This document shows, in pieces, positions 24,875 to 34,938 of a stretch of DNA of 64,000 nt. The notes under the pieces are model-generated. The model saw only the letters and a program-made list of their open reading frames with translations, was not told the origin of the DNA and did not search any database. The stretch is from Sphingobacterium allocomposti. Lineage in GTDB: Bacteria > Bacteroidota > Bacteroidia > Sphingobacteriales > Sphingobacteriaceae. The position numbers and the translations under genes are program-made. Where the stretch lies: the NCBI RefSeq assembly GCF_008124885.1, contig NZ_VNHX01000001.1:310001-374000 (forward strand), in the 5' to 3' direction. Numbering within the stretch: position 1 is the stretch's first letter; each line of letters opens with the position of its first letter.

Positions 24875-27139
24875 TCAGCTCGCAGCCTGTGGGCCCGGCT
24901 TAGGAGAAGCTGCATTTCCGGCTTTTTCCTCCTTATCTGGTCGATCGGTCTCGTCATTGCCTTCATTTAGATCAGGTTGACCTCCGGCTTTTTCGATTTC
25001 CCGTTTCCTATTTATCATGTCCTCCTTCGATTTTGGACGGTCCTGAGGGCGCCAGATAAAACCTGGAAGGACCTCGTTTTCGGGGGTGACAAGTTTAAAA
25101 GGATATACTTTTTGGTCGACTTTCCGAACGGTGATATAATCAATGATCTTTTTGTTTTCCATCTTGATTTTGATCCGTGCGCCGCGATCGTGGAACATCT
25201 CGGTGATGGTCTTCGTCTTGTCATTCTCGGAAAAGACGAGGTTCTCCGCATTGCCATCCACATAAAGCCTGTCAATAGAATTATTGGCGAAGAAAGCCGT
25301 AATCTTACGTCCCTTTAGCTGGTTGAATTTTACCGTATCTAATACCGCGTTTACCATGAAAGCGTTGCCAACCAACAATGCGTTGTCCAGTTGCTGTCGC
25401 CTTATTTGCATGTAGATGGTGTCGGACGATATTTGCGAGCCTTCTGCCCATATCATGGGGCGTCCCATAAAGCGGAACATGGAATCGGCCATGCCGTAGT
25501 AAAGGGAGTCTGCGACAGCCTGTAGGTCGGACTTGAACATGCGCACATTGTAATAGGCTTTTACAATCCGCGTACGTGCGGTGTCAAGGTAAGCCTGATT
25601 GCTCGTATCTTTTATCACCGTGTCGGGCGTCTGGGCCGTCAAAAGGGCTTTATTCATGATGCTGTCGGCTTCTGCTACGCGGGGTATCACGGCCCTCTGG
25701 CGGATGATGGAATCCTGAGCTAATGTTTTACCAATCTCGGAGCGTGCTGCCGAATCCGTCTTTCCGGCAGACCTCGCTACGGTTGCCGGCGAGCTTTTTT
25801 TTAGCTCGTCCGTTTTGCGGACTATCTCCTTGAGGCCTTCCTCGGGCAGTTTGCTTATACTATCCCCGGAGGTGCTGTCCGTCAGCGGCAGATTCGGTTC
25901 TTCTCCGTCCGAAATGTCGTCCAGCCCATCATCGTCGTCTCCGTAGTCTATATCTTGATCGATCTCCAGCTCTCCGCCGTTGCGGTCCAAGTTAAAATTC
26001 AATGCTTTATAGTCTTTGAGGAGGATCAACCTCGAATACAACGTGTCTGCCGTCATATAGGCGGAATCGACTTTGGCCGATTCTACGGGGGGAGGAGCTG
26101 TTCGGAGAGAGTCGCTCGCGGCCGCCCCCGGGCGGTCTGCCGATATCTGGTCTTCCTTATTTTCATCCCGTCCGTTCTTACGTTTTTTTTCCTTAGCGGT
26201 AAGGTTGGGAGCCGCCAGCGAATCTACGGACGTGCTATCCGTAACGGAAGCCCTATCGGTCGAGTCATTTTGTATAACCATTATTACCAGGGGCTTGTCG
26301 GTCATCGTGATCGACTCTTCGCGTTGATCGTACAGGCCGTAGCCTCCATAGGCATAGAACTTGTCCGAGGTGTCGACGAAGACCACGTTCCGATAAGCCT
26401 TTCCGAGGCCCGACTCCCGGTTATAATGTAAACTGTCGCCTTTTAAAAAGCGGGTTCCTTCGGTGTAGAGGTTGTTTTTGGAAAAGTTGGCCACCCCAGT
26501 TGCGGTGTTGTAATTACCCTTTTCGGTATATAGGTTCTCGCCTTTGTTCCCTTTAATGTTTGTGGGACCAAAGAAATAGGTCATTCGCTGCGCGGAGTTG
26601 TAACGCATCGTATCGGTGTATATTTTAACGTCGGGGGTGCGGACCACTACTTTATTGCGAAAATATGCATCCTGCGTATTTTCAAAATAGTAGGCGTTCT
26701 TTGAGGTGATGGTATCTCCTTTCGAGATAATGCGGCCGCCCCCGGTGTAGGTGCCGATCTTATCCCGCATCTTATAGATCAGGTGATTGGTGGTTAATAC
26801 GGAGGTTGCGTCGACCATCCGCACGTTGTTGGTTAACGTCGCAATTTGTGGGGCCGCGTCGTAATGTAATCGGTCCGCGTAGATAATGGTACCCGAAGGC
26901 TGTGTAATGACCACATTGCCAAAAGCTTCGAAAAACTGCCGCCCAATGGCGTCCTCGTAGATAATCCCGCTGTCGGCCGACAACGTACTTCCTTTATGAG
27001 AATAGACAGGTTGGATGCTGCTGAAACCCTTTTGGTCAATAATTGTACTGTAGCGGGATGACACAAGACGGAGCTCGTCCTGCGCAAAGAGGGACGTTAA
27101 GCAGAAGAGGTTTACTATGAGTGCCAGATAATACTTCAC
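24875..27139 (-). CDS. OstA-like protein of the LPS-transport pathway
   Basis: The 754-residue protein starts with a signal peptide (MKYYLALIVNLFCLTSLFAQ). The first ~270 residues and the region ~540-690 are beta-jellyroll repeats of the LptA/OstA type (SADSGIIYEDAIGRQFFEAFGN.., YADRLHYDAAPQIATLTNNV..). A long low-complexity acidic linker with many Ser, Asp and Glu (about 300-480) and a charged C-terminus (KEEKAGNAASPKPGPQAAS) frame them. By family it is a periplasmic or outer-membrane-associated part of LPS transport; an LptF/G permease gene is at 11856. It is divergent from tilS. Confidence 0.8.
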   Translation of the reverse strand: MKYYLALIVNLFCLTSLFAQDELRLVSSRYSTIIDQKGFSSIQPVYSHKGSTLSADSGIIYEDAIGRQFFEAFGNVVITQPSGTIIYADRLHYDAAPQIATLTNNVRMVDATSVLTTNHLIYKMRDKIGTYTGGGRIISKGDTITSKNAYYFENTQDAYFRNKVVVRTPDVKIYTDTMRYNSAQRMTYFFGPTNIKGNKGENLYTEKGNYNTATGVANFSKNNLYTEGTRFLKGDSLHYNRESGLGKAYRNVVFVDTSDKFYAYGGYGLYDQREESITMTDKPLVIMVIQNDSTDRASVTDSTSVDSLAAPNLTAKEKKRKNGRDENKEDQISADRPGAAASDSLRTAPPPVESAKVDSAYMTADTLYSRLILLKDYKALNFNLDRNGGELEIDQDIDYGDDDDGLDDISDGEEPNLPLTDSTSGDSISKLPEEGLKEIVRKTDELKKSSPATVARSAGKTDSAARSEIGKTLAQDSIIRQRAVIPRVAEADSIMNKALLTAQTPDTVIKDTSNQAYLDTARTRIVKAYYNVRMFKSDLQAVADSLYYGMADSMFRFMGRPMIWAEGSQISSDTIYMQIRRQQLDNALLVGNAFMVNAVLDTVKFNQLKGRKITAFFANNSIDRLYVDGNAENLVFSENDKTKTITEMFHDRGARIKIKMENKKIIDYITVRKVDQKVYPFKLVTPENEVLPGFIWRPQDRPKSKEDMINRKREIEKAGGQPDLNEGNDETDRPDKEEKAGNAASPKPGPQAAS

Positions 27140-27277
27140 AGCAGCAAAAGTAGCTAATAAAATAGCAAAAAATTGTTAAAGGTTTTAAAAAGTGGGAAGT
27201 AGGGGGGAGGATGCTAAAAGTACGAATGCGGAGGCAAAAAGTGAACCCACGTGATGGAGGGGATAGGAATAATGTAT

Positions 27278-27285
27278 TACCTTTG
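27278..27285 (+). promoter_or_regulatory. candidate -7 element abutting tilS start
   Basis: TACCTTTG is an exact TAnnTTTG match ending only 4 nt before the tilS ATG (27290). If used, transcription would start at or near the start codon, giving a leaderless mRNA. Confidence 0.35.
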
Positions 27286-27289
27286 ACGT

Positions 27290-28621
27290 ATGGATCTATT
27301 TGGCCGTTTTCAGGAGTTTATCACCGAGGTCATAGGCGTGGTGAAGGGCGATAAAATCTTGCTTGCTGTCAGCGGCGGGCGGGATTCCATGCTGATGGCG
27401 CGCCTTTTTCTGGAACTGGGATATCCGTGTGTCATTGCACACTGCAACTTTGCGCTGCGTGGCGAAGCATCCGACCTGGATGAGTCGCTGGTGCGTACCT
27501 TTGCGCAAGAAAACAAGGTTCCCTTTGTTGTCCGCCGTTTTGAAACGGAGACCTTTGCGCAGGCGCAAGGAATATCTATACAGATGGCGGCCCGTGCGCT
27601 TCGGTATGAGTGGTTTGAAATGCTGCGGGAAGAGCAGGGGGCACGTTGGATTGCCGTTGCCCAGCATCAAAATGATCATATCGAAACCGTACTGCTCAAT
27701 CTGACCCGGGGTACCGGGCTTCGAGGGCTGCGGGGAATCTTACCTCGCCGAAACCGACTGATCCGTCCGTTGCTTTTTTTGAAGGCAGAAGAGGTTACAT
27801 TTTATGTCGACCGGCTGAAGGTACCGTATCGGGACGATGAATCGAATTTCTCGACCAAATATGCGCGTAATAAGATCCGTCTCGATATCATTCCAAGATT
27901 TAAAGAGATCGTTCCTGATTTCGAGGTCGCAATCACACAAAATATCAGTCATTTCCAGGAAGCCTACGATTTACTGCAATCGTTCGTTAAACCGCTACGG
28001 AAGCAGCTTTTGGTGGAGAAGGATGGCGACTATCGTATCGACCGAAAGTTGCTTCAGCCGTATTTGGCCAATCTACCCTTGTTATTTGAAATTTTTAAGC
28101 CGTTCGGCTTTTCCAAAGCTGTGTTGGCTGACTTACAGAAAAGCGTGGATGGAAACCCTGGGAAACGCTTTCTGTCGGATACGCACGAGATGCTGCTAGA
28201 TCGGAATGCCATATGGATGGTCCGGTTAACGGGTGCTTCAGTGGAAGCGCGCAGTCGGGACATCCATCCCGAAGAGCAGCAGCTACAGTTTGGGGGAAAA
28301 GACATCCATATCCGCGTGGAAGAGAATCTGGAGGTCAGGGCCGGCGCGTACCAGGCACAGCTGGACATGGACACGTTAAAATTTCCGTTGTATTTCCGTT
28401 TCTGGAAAGAGGGAGACTATTTTTACCCATTAGGTATGCAGGGCAAAAAAAAGCTGAGCGACTTTTTTATCCAGGAGAAGGTTGCGCTGCATAAAAAAAA
28501 ATGTATTCCGATTTTGGTGGATGCGGCAGGCCATGTCGTTTGGATCGTCGGATATCGGCTAGATAATCGGTATAAGATATCGGAAAGTACGAAAAAAGTC
28601 TTTACTTTAGTTTGTAAATAA
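27290..28621 (+). CDS. tilS: tRNA(Ile)-lysidine synthetase
   Basis: The 443-residue TilS converts C34 of the CAU-anticodon tRNA-Ile to lysidine, switching it from Met to Ile identity; it is essential in most bacteria. The ATP-binding PP-loop SGGRDSM is at residues 29-35. AHCNFALRGEASDLDE and AQHQNDHIETVLLNLTRGTGLRGL follow in the adenylation domain, with the YARNKIRLDIIP tRNA-contact segment. The C-terminal domain ends at 443, normal length. A PH-like gene follows after 5 bp. Confidence 0.94.
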   Translation: MDLFGRFQEFITEVIGVVKGDKILLAVSGGRDSMLMARLFLELGYPCVIAHCNFALRGEASDLDESLVRTFAQENKVPFVVRRFETETFAQAQGISIQMAARALRYEWFEMLREEQGARWIAVAQHQNDHIETVLLNLTRGTGLRGLRGILPRRNRLIRPLLFLKAEEVTFYVDRLKVPYRDDESNFSTKYARNKIRLDIIPRFKEIVPDFEVAITQNISHFQEAYDLLQSFVKPLRKQLLVEKDGDYRIDRKLLQPYLANLPLLFEIFKPFGFSKAVLADLQKSVDGNPGKRFLSDTHEMLLDRNAIWMVRLTGASVEARSRDIHPEEQQLQFGGKDIHIRVEENLEVRAGAYQAQLDMDTLKFPLYFRFWKEGDYFYPLGMQGKKKLSDFFIQEKVALHKKKCIPILVDAAGHVVWIVGYRLDNRYKISESTKKVFTLVCK

Positions 28622-28626
28622 AAGCT

Positions 28627-29124
28627 ATGGGCGGACATTATCTTTTTCAGGAAAAACAATATTTAGGCCGGGATGCTACATGGATCAGCGTCCGGATGAT
28701 ATTGGTGTTGTTCTGTTTTATTGCATATTACCTAAATTTGGAAAACCTGGCATCAAGCCAGCTGTTTTTCATTGTGGGTGTTAGCGTTATTGTTGTGTCG
28801 ATCATTATGATCTATATGGTACACTACAAGACGGTGGTCGACGGTAAATTTTTAATTTTAAGCGGGCTCTGGTCGTCAAAGCTTGTCAAAATAGATTTAT
28901 ACAACATTGTTAAGATCGAACTGAAGCCCTACAGTACTTTTGTGTTTAATAACCCCGTGTACAACCTGCACAAGAATGGAAAGATCCGTTTTTATTCCGG
29001 AGGAAAAGATGCGGTCTGGCTTACTGATAAAGAAGGCCTGACCTATATTATCGGTTCGCATAAAGCAGAGGAGCTTGCACGTGCGGTGATGGAAGCCAAA
29101 CGTAAACTGGCTTCAAAAGATTAG
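28627..29124 (+). CDS. two-helix membrane protein with PH-like domain
   Basis: The 165-residue protein has two membrane helices (about 22-40 and 47-66) and a cytoplasmic domain of six to seven strands and a C-terminal helix (TVVDGKFLILSGLWSSKL to AMEAKRKLASKD), as in bacterial PH-like (bPH) domains. The function is unknown. It starts 5 bp after the tilS stop and is probably co-transcribed. Confidence 0.65.
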   Translation: MGGHYLFQEKQYLGRDATWISVRMILVLFCFIAYYLNLENLASSQLFFIVGVSVIVVSIIMIYMVHYKTVVDGKFLILSGLWSSKLVKIDLYNIVKIELKPYSTFVFNNPVYNLHKNGKIRFYSGGKDAVWLTDKEGLTYIIGSHKAEELARAVMEAKRKLASKD

Positions 29125-29215
29125 CAGGTGTTAAATTCTGTTAACGGTGGGATGCTGACATTACCTTGACGGAAGGGGTAGCAGAATTTTAGTAAATTTG
29201 ATCAAACGTTAAAAA

Positions 29216-29533
29216 ATGGAATTAATTAAGTTTATAGCAATATTTTTTATCGCATTTTATGGGTTGAAATATTTGTTTCGCTTATTGATGCCTTTCGCGA
29301 TAAGAAAAATGACAGAGCGGCTCATGGACAAGGCACAACAGTCTGCCGGAGGACAGAGACGATATCAATACACGAATACCGCTAACCCGTTCGACGAGTT
29401 TAAACAGACTTCTTCGCAGTCGCACCGCAAAGATGGCGAAGTGCGTGTGGAATATGTGCCGCAGGAGGATGCCCGACAACGCAAAGGCCCTCAAACGGCG
29501 GGCGAATTTGTCGATTTTGAGGAAATAAAATAA
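29216..29533 (+). CDS. DUF4834-type small membrane protein
   Basis: The 105-residue protein has one N-terminal membrane helix (about 4-20, KFIAIFFIAFYGLKYLF) and a hydrophilic, glutamine-rich tail ending in GEFVDFEEIK, the hallmark of DUF4834 proteins in Bacteroidota. The function is unknown. It is followed by a terminator, so the tilS-PH-DUF4834 cluster ends here and recF begins a new unit. Confidence 0.72.
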   Translation: MELIKFIAIFFIAFYGLKYLFRLLMPFAIRKMTERLMDKAQQSAGGQRRYQYTNTANPFDEFKQTSSQSHRKDGEVRVEYVPQEDARQRKGPQTAGEFVDFEEIK

Positions 29534-29565
29534 GCTTTAGCGAAGAGAATACGTCATGAATTGGA

Positions 29566-29589
29566 GCCGCGCTTATCGCGGTTTTTTTT
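29566..29589 (+). terminator. intrinsic terminator
   Basis: The stem CCGCG-CTTAT-CGCGG is followed by a run of seven T, 33 bp after the DUF4834 gene. Confidence 0.75.
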
Positions 29590-29727
29590 ATTCCTTCTGG
29601 GGACGACGTCAGAGCAGACGCTTCTCAGGACGTGTTGCTGCCGCAGTTGCCTGCTGATATTTTTTGTCTATCTTTGAGGAGAGAATGTCCCGCTGTTCGG
29701 GTACTGATCTTTGATTCACTTTTCGGA

Positions 29728-30831
29728 ATGTGGTTAAAACAATTGTCCGTTTTAAATTTTAAGAATTATACCGAGTCTTCGTTAGTGTTCCTGCCCCAGG
29801 TGAACGCCTTTGCCGGCCCAAATGGAGCAGGGAAGACAAACCTGCTCGACGCGATACACTATCTGGCGCTATGTAAATCGTATTTTAACCCGATCGACTC
29901 TCAGCACATCAAAAGAGGATGCGACTGGTTTATGATTCAAGGGGAGTTTGAAGGCGTATATTCGTCCGATACGGTGTCGTGTAGTTTAAAGAAAAATCAG
30001 AAGAAGCAGTTCAGAAAGAATAAAAAGGACTACCAGCGGCTGGCTGATCATATCGGGCAGTTTCCGCTTGTCATGATATCGCCCAATGACACTTCTATTA
30101 TAACGGATGGAAGTGAAGAAAGGCGTAAATTCATGGATAACGTGATTTCACAGACAGATAACCACTATCTGGATATTCTAATCCAATACAACAAGGTCTT
30201 GTTCCAGCGGAACGCTCTTCTCAAACAGGTACGGGAGACGGGCGTTTTCGACGTCGGTCTGCTCGAAGTTTTTAGTTTGCAGCTAGCTGACGTGGGGGAA
30301 CGTATTTTTGTCCGTAGGAAGCAGTTTATGGAGGAATTTCTTGCTGAATTTGTTCGCTACTATGCCTTTTTGACCGACGACGCCGAACAGGTATCACTGG
30401 TGTACGATTCGCCTTTAATGCGGGACGACTTCGAAACGTTGCTAAAAACAAATTTGGAAAAAGATAGGATGTTGGAACGCACATCCCAAGGGATTCATCG
30501 CGACGATCTGTTGTTTACCATCCATGGCGAGATGCCTTTAAAAAAATTTGGCTCCCAAGGGCAGCAGAAATCTTTTTTGATTGCATTAAAGCTCGCTCAA
30601 TATAGCTTCCTGAAAAGTAAAAAGAATGAAAAGCCCTTACTGCTGTTGGATGATATCTTCGATAAGCTCGATGCGTACCGCACAAAGAAATTGATGCAGC
30701 TGGTTTCTGAAAACGAATTTGGGCAAATCTTTCTGACGGATACCGACGCTCTGCGAATAAAGCAGATTTTTGAAGAAATAGCGAAGCCAATTCGTATTTT
30801 TGATGTGAAAGGAGGAACGATAGATGTATAA
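29728..30831 (+). CDS. recF: DNA replication and repair protein RecF
   Basis: The 367-residue RecF binds DNA at single-strand/double-strand junctions and helps RecOR load RecA at gaps. The Walker A motif is GPNGAGKTNLL at residues 30-40 after the family start MWLKQLSVLNFKNY. The C-terminal signature FGSQGQQKSFLIALKLAQ and Walker B LLLLDDIFDKLD are present. The frame stays open upstream to 29632 but the family start is the ATG at 29728. GATCTTTG at 29706-29713 resembles a -7 box. It overlaps the next gene by 8 bp. Confidence 0.94.
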   Translation: MWLKQLSVLNFKNYTESSLVFLPQVNAFAGPNGAGKTNLLDAIHYLALCKSYFNPIDSQHIKRGCDWFMIQGEFEGVYSSDTVSCSLKKNQKKQFRKNKKDYQRLADHIGQFPLVMISPNDTSIITDGSEERRKFMDNVISQTDNHYLDILIQYNKVLFQRNALLKQVRETGVFDVGLLEVFSLQLADVGERIFVRRKQFMEEFLAEFVRYYAFLTDDAEQVSLVYDSPLMRDDFETLLKTNLEKDRMLERTSQGIHRDDLLFTIHGEMPLKKFGSQGQQKSFLIALKLAQYSFLKSKKNEKPLLLLDDIFDKLDAYRTKKLMQLVSENEFGQIFLTDTDALRIKQIFEEIAKPIRIFDVKGGTIDV

Positions 30832-31138
30832 GAAAAAGTTTGATGAGATTCCCACGAAGGACGACATAGGTATTAAGGAAGCCATCGAAAAATGGATAGA
30901 CGTTTACCGCCTCCGGTCAAAATTCGATGAATCGTCTATCGTAACGGCCTGGCCCGAGATCATAGGTAAAGCCATCGCCAATAGGACGCAGAAAATTTAT
31001 ATTCACGACAAGAAGCTATTTGTCAAGGTTGAATCCGCTGTCATTAAAAATGAACTTGCACTCATGCGGCGACAGATTATAGGCCGGGTGAACGAGTATG
31101 TGGGCCATGTCGTTGTTGAAGAATTTATCATTTTGTAG
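30824..31138 (+). CDS. DUF721/DciA-like protein
   Basis: The 104-residue protein has the DUF721 fold (about 20-104), with WPEIIGKAIANRTQKIYIHDKKLFVKVESAVIKNEL as the core. In several bacteria DUF721 proteins (DciA) load the replicative helicase DnaB. The long charged extension of other DciA proteins is missing, so this is the short form. The 8-bp overlap with recF suggests translational coupling and a shared replication/repair context. The helicase-loader role is inferred, not shown. Confidence 0.75.
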   Translation: MYKKKFDEIPTKDDIGIKEAIEKWIDVYRLRSKFDESSIVTAWPEIIGKAIANRTQKIYIHDKKLFVKVESAVIKNELALMRRQIIGRVNEYVGHVVVEEFIIL

Positions 31139-31195
31139 GGCGAAGCGCAATAACTGTGCCGCCGCCATGCCGATGAGGTAGCCGGAAATGACACG

Positions 31196-31816
31196 TTATA
31201 GGTAGTTTTCGAGGTCGCCCTTTCCCTCCCGTACGACTTCAAATTCGCCCGAAGTTACATCGACAATTGTCGAAGCCACATTCCCTCCATATCCACCGTC
31301 TATCACCAGGTCTACGAGGTCTTCATATTTTTCATGGATCAGTTCGGGGTCGGTAGAGTATTCGATAATTTCATCTTCGTCATGAATGGACGACGTGACG
31401 ATCGGATTCCCCAACTCTTTTACAATTTCACGGACAATATTGTTATCCGGTACCCGTATACCGACGGTCTTCTTTTTAGAACTCAGCAGTTTAGGCACTT
31501 GGCCGCTGGCGTTAAAGATAAATGTGAAGGGGCCGGGAAGGGCTTTTTTTAATACGCGGAATACGGCCGTATCAAAGGGTTTGGTGTAATTGGAGATGTC
31601 GGTGAGGTCGTAACAGATAAAAGAAAGGTTTGACTTTTCGGGTTTTAATCCCCGTATCTGGCAGACGCGTTCGATTGCCCGGTGGTTTGTAATATCGCAC
31701 CCGATACCATAAACGGTGTCGGTCGGATAAATGATGACACCTCCCTTTTGCAGAACGTCTACGGCCTGTTTTATCGCCTTAGGATTAGGGTTGTCTTCGT
31801 ATATTTTCAAAAGCAT
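31196..31816 (-). CDS. Sua5/YciO/YrdC-family protein (threonylcarbamoyl-AMP synthase type)
   Basis: The 206-residue YrdC-fold protein has the nucleotide-binding start GGVIIYPTDTVYGIGCD, KPEKSNLSF, PGPFTFIF and the GIRVPDN segment. The family makes L-threonylcarbamoyl-AMP for the t6A37 tRNA modification. This short version without the C-terminal Sua5 domain resembles YciO/TsaC types, so a different YrdC-fold role cannot be excluded. It stands alone. Confidence 0.82.
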   Translation of the reverse strand: MLLKIYEDNPNPKAIKQAVDVLQKGGVIIYPTDTVYGIGCDITNHRAIERVCQIRGLKPEKSNLSFICYDLTDISNYTKPFDTAVFRVLKKALPGPFTFIFNASGQVPKLLSSKKKTVGIRVPDNNIVREIVKELGNPIVTSSIHDEDEIIEYSTDPELIHEKYEDLVDLVIDGGYGGNVASTIVDVTSGEFEVVREGKGDLENYL

Positions 31817-31855
31817 GATGTAGTGTCGTTAAGTTTCGTATTCGCTCTAAAATAG

Positions 31856-31886
31856 AACCGCCAAACAGGGGAAATGTTCGGCGGCT
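31856..31886 (-). terminator. candidate terminator of asnS
   Basis: AACCGCCAAACA (31856-31867) and TGTTCGGCGGCT (31875-31886) form an imperfect stem. On the minus strand it is followed by TTCTATTTT. It lies about 118 bp past the asnS stop. Confidence 0.45.
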
Positions 31887-32003
31887 CTTTTCAAAAGTGT
31901 TTATCTGTCCGTTTATATTCTCCATGCAAGCGTGCTTGCCGCGTGTGCTCCGATAGCGTAGGGACGCCGGTGTTATATTGCTGGATATTACGCAGTGCTG
32001 CTG

Positions 32004-33449
32004 TTAAAACTCTGCGTTCTTAGGTGTGCGTGGGAATGGAATAACATCGCGTATGTTGGTCATTCCTGTAACGAATAGCACAAGACGTTCAAACCCGACG
32101 CCGAAACCGGAATGCGGTGCCGATCCGAAGCGGCGGGTGTCCAAGAACCAGCTCATCTCCTCCTCCGGAATACCAACCTCAGCCATGCGGGTAAGGAGCT
32201 TATCAAGATTTTCTTCCCGTTGGGAACCGCCCACCATCTCGCCGATGCCCGGGAATAGAATGTCCATGGCGCGGACCGTGTGTCTGCCCTGCGCATCTGG
32301 CTCGTTTTGCTTCATGTAGAAAGACTTTATCTCGCGTGGATAGTCTGTTAGAATAACAGGCTTCTTAAAGTGCTTCTCTACGAGATAGCGCTCGTGTTCG
32401 GATTGTAAGTCGGCCCCCCAATCTTCAATAAGGTATTTAAATTGTTTTTTCTGGTTGGGCTTGCTTCTCTTTAATATCTCTATTGCGTCTGTATAGGTTA
32501 CCCGTTCAAACTGATTGTCCACGACGAAGTTTAGTTTGTCTATGAGGTTAAGTTCCGAACGCTCTGTTTGAGGCTTTGATTTTTCTTCCTCAAGCAGGCG
32601 GTTTTTCAGAAACTCAATTTCATCGGGGCATGCTTTCAGTGCGTATTTAATGACATATTTTAACAGGTCCTCTGCGAGATCCATGTTATCTTCGAGTTCG
32701 TAGAACGCCATTTCGGGTTCAATCATCCAAAATTCGGCCAGGTGGCGGGTAGTATTTGAATTCTCGGCGCGGAACGTAGGACCAAAGGTATAGATGTTGC
32801 CGAGCGCCATAGCGGCCAGTTCGCCCTCCAACTGTCCGGAGACGGTCAGGTTTGTGGACTTCCCGAAGAAGTCTTCCTTATAATCAATATCTCCAGACTC
32901 GGTACGTGGAGGATTGTTAAGGTCCAAGGTGGTTACACGGAACATCTCTCCGGCCCCTTCTGCGTCGGATCCGGTGATAATGGGGGTATGTATGTATACG
33001 AAGTCGCGTTCCTGAAAGAAGTTATGTACGGCAAAAGCTAGCGCATTTCGTACTTTGAAAATGGCGTTGAACGTCCCTGTACGGAACCGTAAGTGCGCGA
33101 TCTCGCGGAGGAACTCCAAACTGTGTTTCTTTGGTTGTAGCGGAAATTTGTCTGGATCGGAATCGCCCAGAATGGTCAATTCCCCGACTTTGATTTCCAC
33201 ACGCTGGCCTTTACCGAGCGATTCCACCAATGTCCCCCGTACACGTAAAGCAGCACCCGTCGTTACTCGCTTTAATAAAGTATCGTCTGTATTCTCGAAA
33301 TCAACGACCGCTTGAATATTATGGATAGTAGAACCATCATTAATGGCGATAAACTGGTTGTTGCGGAATGTTCTAACCCAACCTTTAACAATGACTTCTT
33401 TGCCAAACTCTTCTGACTGTAATAGTTCTTTAATACGTGTGTGTTCCAT
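32004..33449 (-). CDS. asnS: asparaginyl-tRNA synthetase
   Basis: The 481-residue class IIb aminoacyl-tRNA synthetase charges tRNA-Asn directly. The N-terminal OB-fold anticodon domain is at about 15-105 ([20 protein letters not shown]). The class II core follows: motif 2 [19 protein letters not shown] and motif 3 [12 protein letters not shown]. Length fits bacterial AsnRS. It has its own terminator downstream and is oriented like sucC upstream, but a separate terminator divides them. Confidence 0.96.
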   Translation of the reverse strand: MEHTRIKELLQSEEFGKEVIVKGWVRTFRNNQFIAINDGSTIHNIQAVVDFENTDDTLLKRVTTGAALRVRGTLVESLGKGQRVEIKVGELTILGDSDPDKFPLQPKKHSLEFLREIAHLRFRTGTFNAIFKVRNALAFAVHNFFQERDFVYIHTPIITGSDAEGAGEMFRVTTLDLNNPPRTESGDIDYKEDFFGKSTNLTVSGQLEGELAAMALGNIYTFGPTFRAENSNTTRHLAEFWMIEPEMAFYELEDNMDLAEDLLKYVIKYALKACPDEIEFLKNRLLEEEKSKPQTERSELNLIDKLNFVVDNQFERVTYTDAIEILKRSKPNQKKQFKYLIEDWGADLQSEHERYLVEKHFKKPVILTDYPREIKSFYMKQNEPDAQGRHTVRAMDILFPGIGEMVGGSQREENLDKLLTRMAEVGIPEEEMSWFLDTRRFGSAPHSGFGVGFERLVLFVTGMTNIRDVIPFPRTPKNAEF

Positions 33450-33603
33450 TTTGTAGTACGATAATAAACCTGCTTTACACTAGCAATTTTAGGCTTACAA
33501 AAATAGCGTATTATTTCCTAAATCTGCCATTTATCGGCAAAAACGGGGCAAACAATTTTCGCGCTGGAACGAGGAGGGGGGCGGTGGGGTATGAAACGGA
33601 AAC

Positions 33604-33633
33604 AAAAAAGCCATGGATCGAACCATGGCTTTT
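33604..33633 (-). terminator. terminator of sucC
   Basis: AAAAGCCATGG (33606-33616) pairs with CCATGGCTTTT (33623-33633) around a 6-nt loop. On the minus strand TTTTTTGTT follows. It lies 19 bp after the sucC stop. Confidence 0.75.
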
Positions 33634-33651
33634 GTTCTATGTCGAAAAGGA

Positions 33652-34845
33652 CTATCCTTTTAAAACTTTTGTAACTAATTCTGCGGCTTCTTTCAATAAG
33701 ATGGCAGAGTATACCTGTAAGCCGGAATCATCAATTAGTTTCTTTGCTTCTGCGGCGTTCGTTCCTTGAAGACGCACGATGATAGGCACAGGGATGTTTC
33801 CGATTTCCTGGTAGGCGTCGATAACTCCTTGAGCAACGCGGTCGCAACGGACAATACCGCCAAAGATATTGATCAAGATAGCTTTTACGTTAGGATCTTT
33901 CAAGATGATGTTGAAGCCCGCCTTAACCGTCTCTGCATTAGCGGTTCCACCAACATCCAGGAAGTTTGCAGGCTCTCCGCCGGCAAGCTTGATAATGTCC
34001 ATCGTCGCCATAGCAAGTCCGGCACCATTCACCATACAACCAACGTTTCCGTCAAGTTTTACATAGTTTAGATTTGATTCGCCTGCTTCTACCTCTGTAG
34101 GATCTTCTTCTGTAACATCGCGTAGAGCCGCATAGTCCGGATGACGATACAGGGCGTTTTCGTCAAAATTAACCTTGGCGTCAACAGCTAATATTTTGTC
34201 GTCTGAAGTTTTCAGTACAGGGTTGATTTCGAATAATGAAGCATCGATGGTGTCGTAAGCTTTGTAAAGCGCGCTGATAAACTTCACCATATCTTTATGA
34301 GCTGCTCCTGAAAGACCAAGGTTAAAAGCTATTTTACGCGCTTGGAAACCTTGTAGGCCGGCTTTCGGATCGACTTCTTCTTTAAATATCAGGTGTGGTG
34401 TTTTTTCGGCAACCTCTTCAATATCCATACCACCCTCTGTCGAATACATGATGATGTTACGGCCTTTTGCACGATCTAACAACACAGAAACGTAGAATTC
34501 TTTTGTTTCGCTTTCTCCAGGGTAGTATACATCCTGCGCAACCAAGACTTTATTTACTTTCTTCCCTTCCGGACCTGTCTGTGGTGTCACGAGCTGCATG
34601 CCGATGATGTCTGTTGCACGTTGCAATACTTCGTCGTGATTTTTTGCGAGCTTCACACCGCCGCCTTTACCACGGCCACCAGCGTGAATTTGTGCTTTTA
34701 CAACTACCCAGTCCGAATTAAAATCTTGTTTTAATTTTTGCGCAGCTTGAACAGCCTGCTCTGGAGTTTCTGCAAGAATTCCTTCTTGAACTCTTACGCC
34801 AAAACTTTTAAGTATTTCTTTTGCTTGATATTCGTGAATGTTCAT
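33652..34845 (-). CDS. sucC: succinate--CoA ligase (ADP-forming) subunit beta
   Basis: The 397-residue ATP-grasp protein converts succinyl-CoA, ADP and phosphate to succinate and ATP together with Suc[13 protein letters not shown] at the start, the ATP-grasp loop [33 protein letters not shown] and the CoA-ligase segment [13 protein letters not shown] are all present. sucD is not adjacent, so the two subunit genes are unlinked in this genome. It is divergent from lolD. Confidence 0.96.
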   Translation of the reverse strand: MNIHEYQAKEILKSFGVRVQEGILAETPEQAVQAAQKLKQDFNSDWVVVKAQIHAGGRGKGGGVKLAKNHDEVLQRATDIIGMQLVTPQTGPEGKKVNKVLVAQDVYYPGESETKEFYVSVLLDRAKGRNIIMYSTEGGMDIEEVAEKTPHLIFKEEVDPKAGLQGFQARKIAFNLGLSGAAHKDMVKFISALYKAYDTIDASLFEINPVLKTSDDKILAVDAKVNFDENALYRHPDYAALRDVTEEDPTEVEAGESNLNYVKLDGNVGCMVNGAGLAMATMDIIKLAGGEPANFLDVGGTANAETVKAGFNIILKDPNVKAILINIFGGIVRCDRVAQGVIDAYQEIGNIPVPIIVRLQGTNAAEAKKLIDDSGLQVYSAILLKEAAELVTKVLKG

Positions 34846-34938
34846 CTTAAAAAATTTGTCGTAAAAATATGATTTTTAAATGGAAGGGGCAAGTAATTCT
34901 TTGGTAAAAAAGTAGATAAAAGTAGGTATATTCGCGAT

